From: Mesostigma viride
Lineage: Eukaryota; Streptophyta; Mesostigmatophyceae; Mesostigmatales; Mesostigmataceae
DNA length: 64,000 bases
Direction of reading: 5' to 3'
NCBI GenBank assembly: GCA_009746045.1
Contig: RPFO01001712.1
Location: 1-64,000 of the forward strand
Position numbers and translations under genes: made by a program. Positions 19,333 through 27,914 of the stretch are shown here, in pieces. The notes below the pieces were generated by a model. That model ran no database searches, was not told the origin of the DNA, and saw only the letters and a list, made by a program, of their open reading frames with translations. The number at the start of each line of letters is the position of its first letter. Positions within the stretch are counted from its first letter, which is position 1.

Positions 19333-20029
19333 TCATCGGGGGCACCCGTTCCTCCTGAAGAGGTCTTCGTACAGCACCAGGCCGTCCTCGAACCTCTTCG
19401 AATTGTTGCAGCCGTAGCAAAGTAGCTTGGTGTTGCCGCCGCAGTAACTCCTGTTCAGCGGGTCGATCTTGTCCAGGGATAGAGTGTCCTCCTTCGCCTT
19501 CCCGCGCAACACAAAGGGTTTGGCGCACAGCTCGCAGTACGGCGCGCGCAAGAACCTGTCGTACAGTTTCCTCACTTGCTCGGTGCCGAGACACGGCGCG
19601 ACTCCGTCTTTAGCCATGCGCGCGTTGGCGTTCCTGGCGGACTTTGTTATGTACCTCCACACGGCATGTCTGCTCCGGGGGGGGCAGGATAGCAGGGGAG
19701 CGGTAGGGGCGAAAGGGGCGATGCGGCTTGCTCAGTCCGCACGCTTCTGCTCTCGACCTCGCCTCCATCCACTTTTTGCGCACGTCGGCTAGCGGCATGT
19801 CGGCGCACTCGAGGCAGGTCCACACGCCCGGCGTGCTGAAAACCGCGGGCATAGGTGCCCCGGTATCAAACCGTATCCCCCTGCCGCACCGGGTGCACCT
19901 CCCCGACCAGCGTCTGGTCGCTTCCAGTATAGGGAAAGGCCTCGCCTTTTTGCCCTGTTTCGCGTGCAAGTATCTCATTCGCGCGTTGTATTGCCTCACA
20001 ATCGTGTCGATTCTGTCACTTATCAGCAT
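19333..20029 (-). CDS. HNH-endonuclease-like protein with zinc ribbons (frameshifted)
   Basis: One gene in two frames, broken at the G8 run 19677-19684. The N-terminal half has a zinc-ribbon pattern (CTRCGRG ... CLEC). The C-terminal half reads YCELCAKPF ... LSLDKIDP ... NTKLLCYGCNNSK, which resembles the Cys-paired HNH fold of group-I-intron and phage endonucleases, although the first H of the core is replaced (LDKID). With seven instead of eight C the halves join into about 231 residues. It might be a homing nuclease or a repair nuclease. Confidence 0.5.
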
Positions 20030-20092
20030 GTGGCTTCAACTTCCAACAGTTAATAAACATTTATTTCTCTTTCATACAGTGTATATTCGACC

Positions 20093-20570
20093 ATGTCTTT
20101 GTCAGGTGCGGTGTCAAAGCTCAGAGCCCTAACCGCGTTTAAACCCGCGCCCCTTCGTACGCCTAGCAACAAGCCCCTCGGTAAGGGCGTGACACCCGCG
20201 CCGGTACAGGGGGAGTCCATGATGTCCAGTCTAGCCAAGAGCGCGGCCGGGGCCGCCGTCGGCTTCGGCGTGTTCGAAGGCCTCGGCCTTGTTCGGCGGG
20301 AATAAGAGCGCGCCGAGCAGCGCCATCCCCGGGCCGGGGTCGAGCGACCCGCAACAACAACAACAACAACAAGGAGGGGAGGGTAAAACGGGGCTGATCA
20401 TATTCCTCTTGTTCCTCGCCGTCGTCGGCGCGCTCGTTTATTATTTGGTACGCAGCAAGAACGGGGGGGTGAGCTTCCGCATCCCCCGGCCGTCGTTTGC
20501 GGCGATGTCTACGGCGCCAACCGCCCCGCCCCCCCCGTCACTCCCCGCTACTCCTCTAGCCGCGCAATAA
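20093..20570 (+). CDS. Single-TM protein, copy 1 (frameshifted)
   Basis: The ATG at 20093 leads to a segment SAAGAAVGFGVFEGLG. The frame breaks at about 20288 (two bases short compared with copy 2). It resumes with Gln-rich and then hydrophobic sequence (LIIFLLFLAVVGALVYYLV) and a basic juxtamembrane part. The order is therefore linker, amphipathic Gly/Ala segment, poly-Gln, one TM helix, Pro-rich tail. A virion membrane protein is plausible. Confidence 0.5.
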
Positions 20571-20622
20571 TCGCACGGAACAAGCGCTAAGTCTATTTTC
20601 TTTCGTACAGTGTATACCGATC

Positions 20623-21250
20623 ATGTCTTTTCTGGCCGGCGCGATGGCGAGGATGATACCCATGATGGCGAGGATGAGGTCTGTCTCCATGGGTAGCAGG
20701 ATGCTAAGGCCGGTGGCGCGCCGAGACTGGGCGGTCCAAAACCCGCGTCGGCACCTAAGCCCGCCGCCACGCCAGCCAAGGGGGGGCTCCCGCATCGGCA
20801 CAAACGCCTAAGCCCGCTACCACGCCGGCCAAGAGTGCCTCTTCCGCGTCGGCACAAAAGCCCGCCAACACGTCTGATCCAAAAGAGGAATCGTTCCTTT
20901 CCAGCATGTTCAAGAGCGCGGCAGGGGCCGCGGTGGGCTTCGGCGTGTTCGAAGGCCTCGGGGCCTTGTTCGGCGGGAAGAAGAGCCCTCCTTCTCCGAG
21001 CAGTGCCATTCCCGGTCCGGGGTCCAGCGACCCACAACAACTACAACAACAGCAACAACAACAAGGGGCGGGGGAGCGCGGGGCTGATTATAACCATGTT
21101 CCTCGCCGTCGTCGGCGCGCTCGTGTATTATTTGGTACGCAGCAAGCAGGGGGGGTGAGCCTACGAATCCCCAAGCCTTCGTTCTCAGCATCTATGGTTC
21201 CGACCCCCCGCCTGTCCCGTCACTCCCGGCGACCCCGCTCGCCGGCATAG
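20623..21250 (+). CDS. Single-TM protein, copy 2 (frameshifted)
   Basis: Tandem paralogue of the preceding gene, with a similar leader (TTTCTTTCGTACAGTGTATA before the ATG). It repeats the SAAGAAVGFGVFEGLG segment, the poly-Gln run and the TM helix (MFLAVVGALVYYLV), but in different frames. Breaks lie near the G7 run at about 20780 and the G-rich stretch at 21065-21075. The N-terminal third has diverged into a Lys/Pro/Ala-rich linker. Confidence 0.45.
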
Positions 21251-21270
21251 CGGACATCGCCCCCGCATGA

Positions 21271-24200
21271 TCAGCGCACGGGGCAGGCGCCGCTGAGACA
21301 GTCGGCGTCGAGGTTGTCCGTCTCCGCGTGGACGATGCCGACGTAGTCGACGGGGAGAATGCGCGAGGTGTACTTTTTGAAATCGGACTCGGACACCACT
21401 TCCTGGGGCAGGTAGCTGTATCCCAGGTCCGCCGCGTTCTTGGTGGGGTCCACTCGCAGCAGGAAGGAGACGCCCACGTAGGAGTCCCAATTGTTCTCCA
21501 GCCAGTGCAGGATCGAGGGGATCTCTGTGGGGTCGTAGGACACGGTGCAGGACACGTTCTGTTCGCAGTAGTTCTCCATGAGGCTCTTGTACCTCTCCAG
21601 CTGTTCGATGGCCGTCTCGGTGTTGACTTCCACCTCCTCCGTCGAGCCGTCCTTGCGAGTGACCGTCATCTTGGTGAAGGGCACCGTGCAGAACTCGACG
21701 GGGAAGGTGACGAGCACCGAGTCGGACTCAAACGGTTTGTCGACGACCTTGTAGTTGGCCTTCTTGAACCGCTCGACCAGCGGGTCGTGCTTGGAGTAGG
21801 TGATGTTGTTGAAGATGTACCTCCCGAGGGGCTTGTGGACGCCCTCGGGCACCTCCCCCCACTGCCTGGTGCTCATGATCTTGGACAGGGTGCCGCTGGG
21901 CTTGATGCACGTGACGTTCTTTGGCAGGGGCTTTCCGAGCTCCCTGGCCATCTGGTAGGCGGAGGACACTGCCACGTTCTTCATTCTGCGGAAGTCGTAG
22001 GGGTGCAGGTCGGGCCTGGCCACGATTCCGGTCAGGCCCACGCCGCACAGGTGTAGGAACTCGTTGTTGAGGTGCCAGGCCTCTTGCAGTATCTCATCCC
22101 TCAAGTCCACCAACGTCTGGCGATAGTTCATGCGACTGGCCAGGACGAGCGCGCGCTCCAGCCCGGCCTTGTTGCCCTCCTGGAACGCGGTGAGGTTGAC
22201 TTCGGTGAGGTTGCAGAAGGACTTGTTGCCGAGGAGGATCTCACTGCAGTGAAAGAAATGGGTGGGTGGGGGGCAACGTCGCGCGTGTCAGATGATTCCT
22301 GGCGCAATATTAAAAAATATACATGTACTACTACTAGGCATCCAATCACACATGAAGTGCAAGGGCGTTACTCTTTCCAACCGCAAGTGTCGGCGCGATG
22401 TCAGACAGGGACGCAAGTTTTGTTCTTTGCACACGAGCCACGCAACAGGGGCGTATCGCACCCGGTACGTGAGGCGTCACCGCATGCGTTCGGGTGACAC
22501 CATAGTAAAGTGGCAACTAGACAGAGCCATCCAAGGGCTTAGCCAAAACGACCAGTCCGCTATCCTTCAGGCGCTGGGGATGAAGGGCCAGGTCCGCAAA
22601 CGCGATACGATCGACTACAACTTTGACAGGAAGAAACTGGACACGGGGGTGAGGGATTACATGGACACTCGACGCTAGAACAGGACACTGGACTCATATA
22701 TAGAAAACGCGAGGGCGGCGCGTGGCCGTCGGACGGCGCTTTGGCTTCGAGGCGAGACGTCTATAACCAACACGCCTTTGCCTGTGCCTCTGTGCGTGCC
22801 CCGTGGTCGCCGTGACGTACTGCAGCTGCGGGCCCGTCCTATCCATAACCGTAAACCTCGCTCGCGACCCCGGACCGCGTCCTCCGTCGTCATCATCACC
22901 GCCCTCGTCCCCCCCCCTCCGTTGTCTATGTCATCGTCGTCGTCGTATTCGTCCGGGTTCGAGCGGCGACCCCTGCGCTTCTTTGGTCTGGCCTTCGCCC
23001 TCGCCTTCCTGCGCTCTTCCTTCGCCTTCCAAACCCGGTCATCTGTGGTGTCGCGACCCGCGTCGTATTCTACTTCCGAATCTTCGCCATCGTTGCTTTC
23101 GTTATAGAAATTGGCGGCCTTCTTAGTAGTGGCCCGCGAAGGTCTGCTAGACTTGTCCAGGGCCGTCCACAATTCTCTCGCCCGGTTATTGAACTCCTTT
23201 ATCAGAGCATTGGTAAGCGCCGTCCTCCCAACCCCGACCGACTTGAGGACGGAGTACAGGAAGCGCATCACCCGGAAGACGAGTACGCCACCGTCCCCCC
23301 GCCCCCCTATGTTCACCCCAACCGCTTGCACCCCAGGCTTCCTCACAACAACTTCACCACGCGTCGTCAAAAAGACGGAAGCGAGAGAGCCGTCCGCGTG
23401 TAATGCGATGTCAATCCCTCGGAAGGGGAACAGAGGGGATCCGCTATTTCCGAACCCGCCCGGGTTGGGTGTCGGGTGCAAGGCGAAGAGGAGGAACTTT
23501 AACGATTCGAATAGCGATATGAGCTCGCGACCGCGCTTCTTTTTTGTCACTGTCGCGGGCGCGGGCCTTTTTGCGTGCGGTCTCTTTGCAGTCACTTTTT
23601 GACTCTTACCGGGAGGCATAAGACGAGTATACCTAAGCGCGCACATAAAATTATAGGAGTACGTGCACAGGTAAGATGCAGAGTGGGCGTACCAACAGGG
23701 ATTAACTCCTTTGCACCATGGCGCGCGCTTGATGGCGACTCCCAGGTTGAAGAGGCCCGGCTCGGATCCGCCGGAGTCGAGCATGATGGCGAAGATCTCC
23801 TCCAGCTGTTTCTTCGAAGGCCGCTTGCGGAAGATGAGGCTGTTGTTGGACTGCTGGCGGTGTGCGTGCGACACCCACCACTCCTTCTTGGCGGCTGCGA
23901 ACTCCTTCCACTCGGGGTCGCCGTAGTCCATGAGCGCGATCTCGGCGGACCGGCGACTGCTCAACATCGTGCCCAGGTGGTTCACGATGTCTAAGATGTC
24001 CATCTTGGTGAGCAGCTGGTCGGCGCGCATGGACAGGATCTTGGCGATGGCCAGGAACGCCCTGGAGATGTTCTCGTCACCCGAGCTCTGTGTGGTGATA
24101 AATGACAGACGGGGCATGTGGAATGGACGTGCATGCGGCACCACTCCTGTCAGGCAAACAGTGTTGTTTAGACGTTGGTACAGTCTTCCCGCGTGTCCGG

Positions 24201-26806
24201 TGGTGCGTCACACCACAGCTGAAATTGTCCGTCAAAAGGTAAGGATGTCCGCGCTCGTCCACTACCTGACGCCCGCGGACGGGGCGAAGGAGGACGCCAG
24301 GTTTGCAGGCAAGATCAGGGTGACGGACGATGGCAGAATTTCTGTGTATGATGCAATGGCAGCTATCGGGATTTCACCACCCAAGGTTTACTGGTCGCGT
24401 ATTGGGAAGGACCACCCCGAAGTGGTAACTGGTTGTTACCACTTCCGATTTCCCGGCCAGGGCCAGCGAGACACCCCTGTCACTGACCGCCAAGGGATGA
24501 CCAAGATCATAATGCTGCTACCCGGCAAGATTGCGGCCAAGTTCAGGGACCAGGTGTCGGTCCTCCTCGAGCGCTACCTTAATGCTGACCGCTCTTTGGC
24601 TGAGGACATTCTGAAGAGGGCGGATGCCAATGACGGCACCATCACCAACCTGGATGAGCACCCTCGCATACAGAGCTCCTGGGCGGCCAAGGAGCTCGGC
24701 GCGTCCATCAAAGGGTACACGGACGCGCACAAGGGCACCGGAAACATATACCCGATCGTCCACAACACTAACAACCTGGCGGTGACGGGGAAGACGGCGG
24801 GCGAGCTAAGGGCGCGATTCGGTGCCAAGGGGTCCTCTCGCGATCTCCACACCAGGCTTCAGAGTGCGGCCATGAGCTACATCCAGATGGCGGAGGCTGA
24901 CAAGATAAACAGGACCGGCGAGCACCCGGTCATCGTGGCCAAGAGGAGCAGGGAGTTTTACGAGCCCGTATTCAAGGCCGACGGGTTGCACGACGTGTTC
25001 GCAGACAGCGAGTGCGTGAGGGATAACGCGAAGGTCATGAGACTGAATCAGAGCGCTAACAAGGCGGTTTCCGCCACAACGCGCCCAAAATGGTCACTTT
25101 CGAGTGCGTAGTTCAGTGGCTTTAAGCCCCCGTGCCCGTTTGCAGCCCGCTTTGCGCATCTTTTTATCCCTCGCCCTGTACTTGATAAGGAGGTCCCTCG
25201 GGAGCAGATAGAGCCCGTACTGCCGCACTTGGCCGAACCGCACGCAGGTCCGAGCGTTCCCCCACTGCTTCCCTGAGGGGCGCCTGCCTATCCCGCAGTA
25301 GTTCCTGGCCCGCACAATCTCTTCGTCCTTCGATAGTTTCAACGGCATGTGATTATTCTTACCCATTGCAGATAAAGTTTATGAGGGAATGGACCAGTCA
25401 CTTACTACCCAGCCGTATCCTCGCAGACGCTCCCCGGGGGGTCTTATTTCGGCGAAGTCGAGGACGAGGTGGTCGGCCGGGTACTTGCCGGCGAGCAGTT
25501 TGCCCGCCGCCTTGGCCCACGCGACCGCCGAATCGCCCACGCTGATTCGCCAGGTCTTGGACATCGGCTCCCATGTCTCCTGGTTGGACTCCCTCCCCCC
25601 ACTCGCGACCCTCGTAGACCGGATGACGGAGATGTCAGGGATGGCCTGCGCGAACCCGTTCAGAGTGCCGGTCACTGGCACGAACCCGACCCTGCAGCAG
25701 ACGCGTGATGTGCGTTCGATCGGGTGTTTTTGTGTGCCGTTAGTAACGAGGATGGACGCACCGAAAGAGGATTGGAGGGCGAGTATGGACGCGAGACATA
25801 AGAATGAAGTCATGTCAGCTGACGAGCTCGCCGACGAGTGTCTAATAAAGGTGTATTTCGCAAACAAGATTCGCCAAGCTCGCTTCAAAAACCTGGAGGT
25901 CGATCAGGACTTATTGGAATACGCGATCCGCACCAAGTCTGTACTGGGACGAGCCTACCGCCGCCGTTCAGACTTCATTCGTATGGGTCCGGTCGTCGTC
26001 GGATGCGATCACGGATGCTTTCATGGCGACAACTCTCACGGTCAAGGGGCCAATACGTGTGGCGCCAATTGTACCGATGATGCATACACCGGCAAAGACA
26101 GAAACAAGGATATCCTGATGACGTGCAAGCGGCAGATAGATAACAGCGATGTCGTGATCGCGACCATCAACAAGGAGGCGGACTGTCACGGAACCTTGAT
26201 GGAGATCGGGTATGCTCACGGACGCGGCATCCCCGTGCTGGTCATGTTCGATCCAGAAATGAGCGAGGAGGCGAGACGAGAATTTTGGTTTGCGGCTCAA
26301 ATGTCACAGTCTCGGCCTCTCCCGTACCACCACCGGTACATTTTTCGTCACGTGAAAGAGCTGTCGCCGTTCTTGGATTACAAGCAATACCGGAATTACA
26401 TCAAATCCCTCCTCAAATATAGATGTGACTCACCCGCACCCCTGGAGTAGAAGCCACAGGACGTCCACCACGTCGTAGACGGTCTCCACCTCGGTGAAGC
26501 TGCAGTTGAACATGCACGACTCCCTCCGCCGGCTCAGCTCGGTCCCCCCAGGAACAGCGTGCGGCCGGCGGGGGCGATCCTCCTGTTGAGGATGTGGTGG
26601 TGCAGCTCGGAGAGCTCGTCCATCTCGATGGAGTTCAGAGGCTGCCCTTTCGCCCTGACCCACAGCCACTTTTGGTGGCCCACGACCCTGTCGACCACGT
26701 TTTCCCACGTCTCGAGCCGTCCGCTGCCGTCGATGGGGCGATGGTACGTCCTCAGTTCGATCGCCATGGCCCTGTCGGTGGGCGTGGTGACGGCGGAGTC
26801 CGTCAT
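21271..26806 (-). CDS. nrdJ: Class II (B12-dependent) ribonucleotide reductase, four exons
   Basis: The exons, in coding order, are 26806-26434, 25691-25406, 24087-23693 and 22243-21271. They sum to 2027 nt. Adding the one base missing from the G6 run (minus strand) at 26549-26544 gives exactly 676 codons including the stop. Landmarks are GCGVGF across the exon 1/2 junction; RPPGERLRGYGW; SRRSAEIAL; SNNSL; NPC (active-site Cys) at the exon 3/4 junction followed by C-EIL; KPSGT; and the terminal C-x4-C pair (CLSGACP). These are features of the single-chain adenosylcobalamin enzyme, which reduces ribonucleotides to deoxyribonucleotides. The start at 26806 is the first ATG after an in-frame TAG. 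The window also encodes an adenosyltransferase for its cofactor (39314-39964). Confidence 0.85.
22352..22678 (+). CDS. Zinc-module protein nested in reductase intron 3
   Basis: 108 residues from ATG 22352. It starts with the recurring module CKGVTLSNRKC-x8-C-x2-H (ending CSLH), followed by a basic helical body with KRDTIDYNFDRKKLD. It lies antisense inside intron 3 of the reductase gene. The module is short and basic, so nucleic-acid binding is possible. Confidence 0.6.
   Translation: MKCKGVTLSNRKCRRDVRQGRKFCSLHTSHATGAYRTRYVRRHRMRSGDTIVKWQLDRAIQGLSQNDQSAILQALGMKGQVRKRDTIDYNFDRKKLDTGVRDYMDTRR
22675..23619 (-). CDS. Basic/acidic-tailed protein nested in reductase intron 3
   Basis: 314 residues from ATG 23619. 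A basic N-terminus (KSQKVTAKRPHAKRPAP) is followed by a globular part with LTTRGEVVVRKPGVQAVGVN, then a helical part (TALTNALIKEFNNRARELW). The tail alternates acidic and basic runs. It sits wholly inside intron 3, in the same orientation as the reductase, and has its own candidate promoter element at 23630-23643. No family is recognised. An intron-encoded maturase or nuclease motif is not visible. Confidence 0.5.
   Translation of the reverse strand: MPPGKSQKVTAKRPHAKRPAPATVTKKKRGRELISLFESLKFLLFALHPTPNPGGFGNSGSPLFPFRGIDIALHADGSLASVFLTTRGEVVVRKPGVQAVGVNIGGRGDGGVLVFRVMRFLYSVLKSVGVGRTALTNALIKEFNNRARELWTALDKSSRPSRATTKKAANFYNESNDGEDSEVEYDAGRDTTDDRVWKAKEERRKARAKARPKKRRGRRSNPDEYDDDDDIDNGGGGTRAVMMTTEDAVRGRERGLRLWIGRARSCSTSRRPRGTHRGTGKGVLVIDVSPRSQSAVRRPRAALAFSIYESSVLF
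23630..23643 (-). promoter_or_regulatory. Candidate promoter element TGCGCGCTTAGGTA
   Basis: Second exact copy of the 14-mer described at 12373-12386, here 11 bases upstream of the ATG at 23619. It suggests that the intron-nested gene is transcribed on its own. Confidence 0.45.
24245..25111 (+). CDS. Bro/KilA-N-like DNA-binding protein nested in intron 2
   Basis: 288 residues. The N-terminal 110 (IRVTDDGRISVYDAMAAIG ... TPVTDRQGMTKIIMLLPGKI, then FRDQVSVLLERYLNADRSL) follow the pattern of Bro-N/KilA-N-type domains common in large DNA viruses. The rest is helical, with an ELRARFGAKGSS segment. It lies antisense to the reductase within intron 2, and its end overlaps the convergent small gene by 18 bases. 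Start: ATG 24245, with no earlier ATG of similar coding quality. A transcription-related role is inferred. Confidence 0.5.
   Translation: MSALVHYLTPADGAKEDARFAGKIRVTDDGRISVYDAMAAIGISPPKVYWSRIGKDHPEVVTGCYHFRFPGQGQRDTPVTDRQGMTKIIMLLPGKIAAKFRDQVSVLLERYLNADRSLAEDILKRADANDGTITNLDEHPRIQSSWAAKELGASIKGYTDAHKGTGNIYPIVHNTNNLAVTGKTAGELRARFGAKGSSRDLHTRLQSAAMSYIQMAEADKINRTGEHPVIVAKRSREFYEPVFKADGLHDVFADSECVRDNAKVMRLNQSANKAVSATTRPKWSLSSA
25094..25366 (-). CDS. Basic YCG-motif protein nested in intron 2
   Basis: 90 residues with a single motif, YCGIGRRPSGKQWG ... CVRFGQVRQYGL, and a very basic tail. The same pattern (FCG ... RP-G ... C-V-R ... Q-x-R-x-(Y/W)G) occurs at the start of the interrupted OTU-SET gene at 63.9 kb, in two units. 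It recalls a short giant-virus motif of unknown function. It is located inside reductase intron 2, in sense orientation. Confidence 0.5.
   Translation of the reverse strand: MGKNNHMPLKLSKDEEIVRARNYCGIGRRPSGKQWGNARTCVRFGQVRQYGLYLLPRDLLIKYRARDKKMRKAGCKRARGLKATELRTRK
25692..26433 (-). other. Reductase intron 1 (spliceosomal type)
   Basis: The donor is GG|GTGAGT at 26433. The acceptor is CTGCAG|G ending at 25692. A perfect TACTAAC branch-point sequence lies at 25745-25739, about 46 bases before the acceptor. Joining gives GGG TGC GGG GTC GGG TTC, restoring the reductase motif GCGVGF. The intron holds a gene on the opposite strand (25752-26450). Confidence 0.85.
25752..26450 (+). CDS. Nucleoside 2-deoxyribosyltransferase-like protein nested in intron 1
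   Basis: 232 residues. The diagnostic part is in the C-terminal half: IDNSDVVIATINKEADCHGT (acidic strand end), LMEIGYAHGRGIPVLVMFD (catalytic-Glu region EIGYA). This matches the nucleoside 2-deoxyribosyltransferase / SLOG-like Rossmann fold. The middle has an unusual His/Cys-rich insert (CDHGCFHGDNSHGQG). The gene fills intron 1 on the opposite strand; its last 17 bases lie antisense to reductase exon 1. Base exchange between deoxynucleosides would fit next to a reductase, but a signalling SLOG role is possible. Confidence 0.6.
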   Translation: MDAPKEDWRASMDARHKNEVMSADELADECLIKVYFANKIRQARFKNLEVDQDLLEYAIRTKSVLGRAYRRRSDFIRMGPVVVGCDHGCFHGDNSHGQGANTCGANCTDDAYTGKDRNKDILMTCKRQIDNSDVVIATINKEADCHGTLMEIGYAHGRGIPVLVMFDPEMSEEARREFWFAAQMSQSRPLPYHHRYIFRHVKELSPFLDYKQYRNYIKSLLKYRCDSPAPLE

Positions 26807-26903
26807 GTGTCCAGCCGCGTTGTATATCTAGTTACGCAGATTATTGTCGGTCGGTAAGCACACACGAGCGCTAAATATTTTCTAGAGATGTAAGTATAAC
26901 TCC

Positions 26904-27157
26904 ATGGTTCACGTCAACGTCGGTCCCATCGCCATCTGCGCCGTCTCCGCCTTCATCCTCTTCCACACGTCCACGAGCATCTGCGCTCTCCGCAAGGACG
27001 GGTTCAAGTCGTGCAAGACCTCCCCCCCGATTGGAAGTGTTTCTGGACGAAGTGGGGCGTCATGATCCTGGGTCTCGGCGCGGCGAGTATGCTGTTGTGG
27101 AAGGCTCACATCGAGGACGCGAAACTGCGGGGGGGTTTCCGTGATGTCCTCATGTAG
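26904..27157 (+). CDS. Small two-TM protein (frameshifted)
   Basis: The ATG at 26904 opens MVHVNVGPIAICAVSAFIL (a hydrophobic segment). The frame breaks at the C7 run 27022-27028. It resumes as DWKCFWTKWGVMILGLGAAS with a second hydrophobic stretch, ending at TAG 27157. Too short for either half to stand out, but the two join into about 84 residues of a typical viral membrane protein. Confidence 0.45.
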
Positions 27158-27187
27158 AAAAATGCCGCAGTACTAACTATATACGAG

Positions 27188-27544
27188 ATGGACTACGCCC
27201 ACAAGCCCTGGATCCCGGCGCTGGTCACGGCAATACCGCAAATGGCGCTACTCGGGATCGCGATTTTCCTCCTCGTGCGCGTACGATCGTCCGTGTCAGA
27301 CTCCATCGCGTCCTTGTGGTGTACGTTCACGTTGCGTCCAGGCGAACAGGAGTGCAAGGAGAAGACGTCGGCTAACGTCAAGGACATGTTCGGAGGCACG
27401 GTCGGCGTGGTTGCAGCCGGTGCGGTCGGTGCGTTCGGTCTTTCTAAACTGATGCAAAGGCGCAACCGCCCCGTGGTCGTCGAAGGGCCTCAGCGACCCT
27501 ACTCGACGTCGCCGTGGAGACCACGCGGACGGGGCAAGTTTTGA
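27188..27544 (+). CDS. Small membrane protein
   Basis: 118 residues with a TM segment at about 10-30 (ALVTAIPQMALLGIAIFLLV), a second weakly hydrophobic Gly/Ala/Val stretch at about 68-85, and a basic Pro/Arg-rich tail. It lies 30 bases after the previous small membrane-protein gene on the same strand. Confidence 0.55.
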   Translation: MDYAHKPWIPALVTAIPQMALLGIAIFLLVRVRSSVSDSIASLWCTFTLRPGEQECKEKTSANVKDMFGGTVGVVAAGAVGAFGLSKLMQRRNRPVVVEGPQRPYSTSPWRPRGRGKF

Positions 27545-27559
27545 CTCACGTAAATTGAT

Positions 27560-27874
27560 TCAGTCCTTTTTATTAATAAATTTACGTTTCACTCCACCCA
27601 GAAGTGTCTTTAATACAATTTGCAATGTTTTGTACAGCATCACCCATAGTATGACCGTTTTAAGGAGAACGTGCACGCTCTCGAACCGGTCATCTATAAC
27701 TTCGTCGCAATAATCGGGCCGCTCTTTCCACAACTCGGACGATGTGGACGTCATTTGAGCGCATATGTCGTGTTTTTCCATGTTCATCCAGAAACCCATA
27801 TCCCCGAAGTGTGGACCCTTCAAAAACAGGTCCTTAAGTGGTTTTTTCACCACGGCCTCGTACACGAAGGCCAT
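27560..27874 (-). CDS. Small membrane-associated protein
   Basis: 104 residues from ATG 27874. The C-terminal half is hydrophobic (VHVLLKTVILWVMLYKTLQI) followed by a basic end, which suggests one TM or amphipathic helix. No family is recognised. It is convergent with the 27188-27544 gene. Confidence 0.5.
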   Translation of the reverse strand: MAFVYEAVVKKPLKDLFLKGPHFGDMGFWMNMEKHDICAQMTSTSSELWKERPDYCDEVIDDRFESVHVLLKTVILWVMLYKTLQIVLKTLLGGVKRKFINKKD

Positions 27875-27914
27875 GAACACCCTATGCGATATACAATCGA
27901 TTTTTAAACGCGCG

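Larger units (their letters stand above)
22244..23692 (-). other. Reductase intron 3 (spliceosomal type)
   Basis: The donor is TG|GTACGC at 23692 and the acceptor is TTTCTTTCACTGCAG|T ending at 22244, with a pyrimidine tract and a CTGAC branch-like site upstream. It interrupts the gene right at the active-site NPC motif. It contains two genes, 22352-22678 on the opposite strand and 22675-23619 on the same strand. Confidence 0.8.
24088..25405 (-). other. Reductase intron 2 (spliceosomal type)
   Basis: The donor is GTA|GTAAGT at 25405. The acceptor is CACACAG|AGC ending at 24088. The phase is preserved (codon boundary). It contains two other genes, 24245-25111 on the opposite strand and 25094-25366 on the same strand. 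Confidence 0.8.

Noticed and set aside
22675..24144. One 489-aa protein spanning reductase exon 3 and the gene downstream
   Set aside because: The frame stays open by chance across the donor at 23692. The first part is reductase; the second starts at ATG 23619 with its own upstream element.
21271..26806. Group I/II introns or inteins in the reductase gene
   Set aside because: The boundaries have GT...AG ends, a TACTAAC branch point and pyrimidine tracts; no intein blocks (C-terminal HN), no maturase and no conserved group I core were seen.
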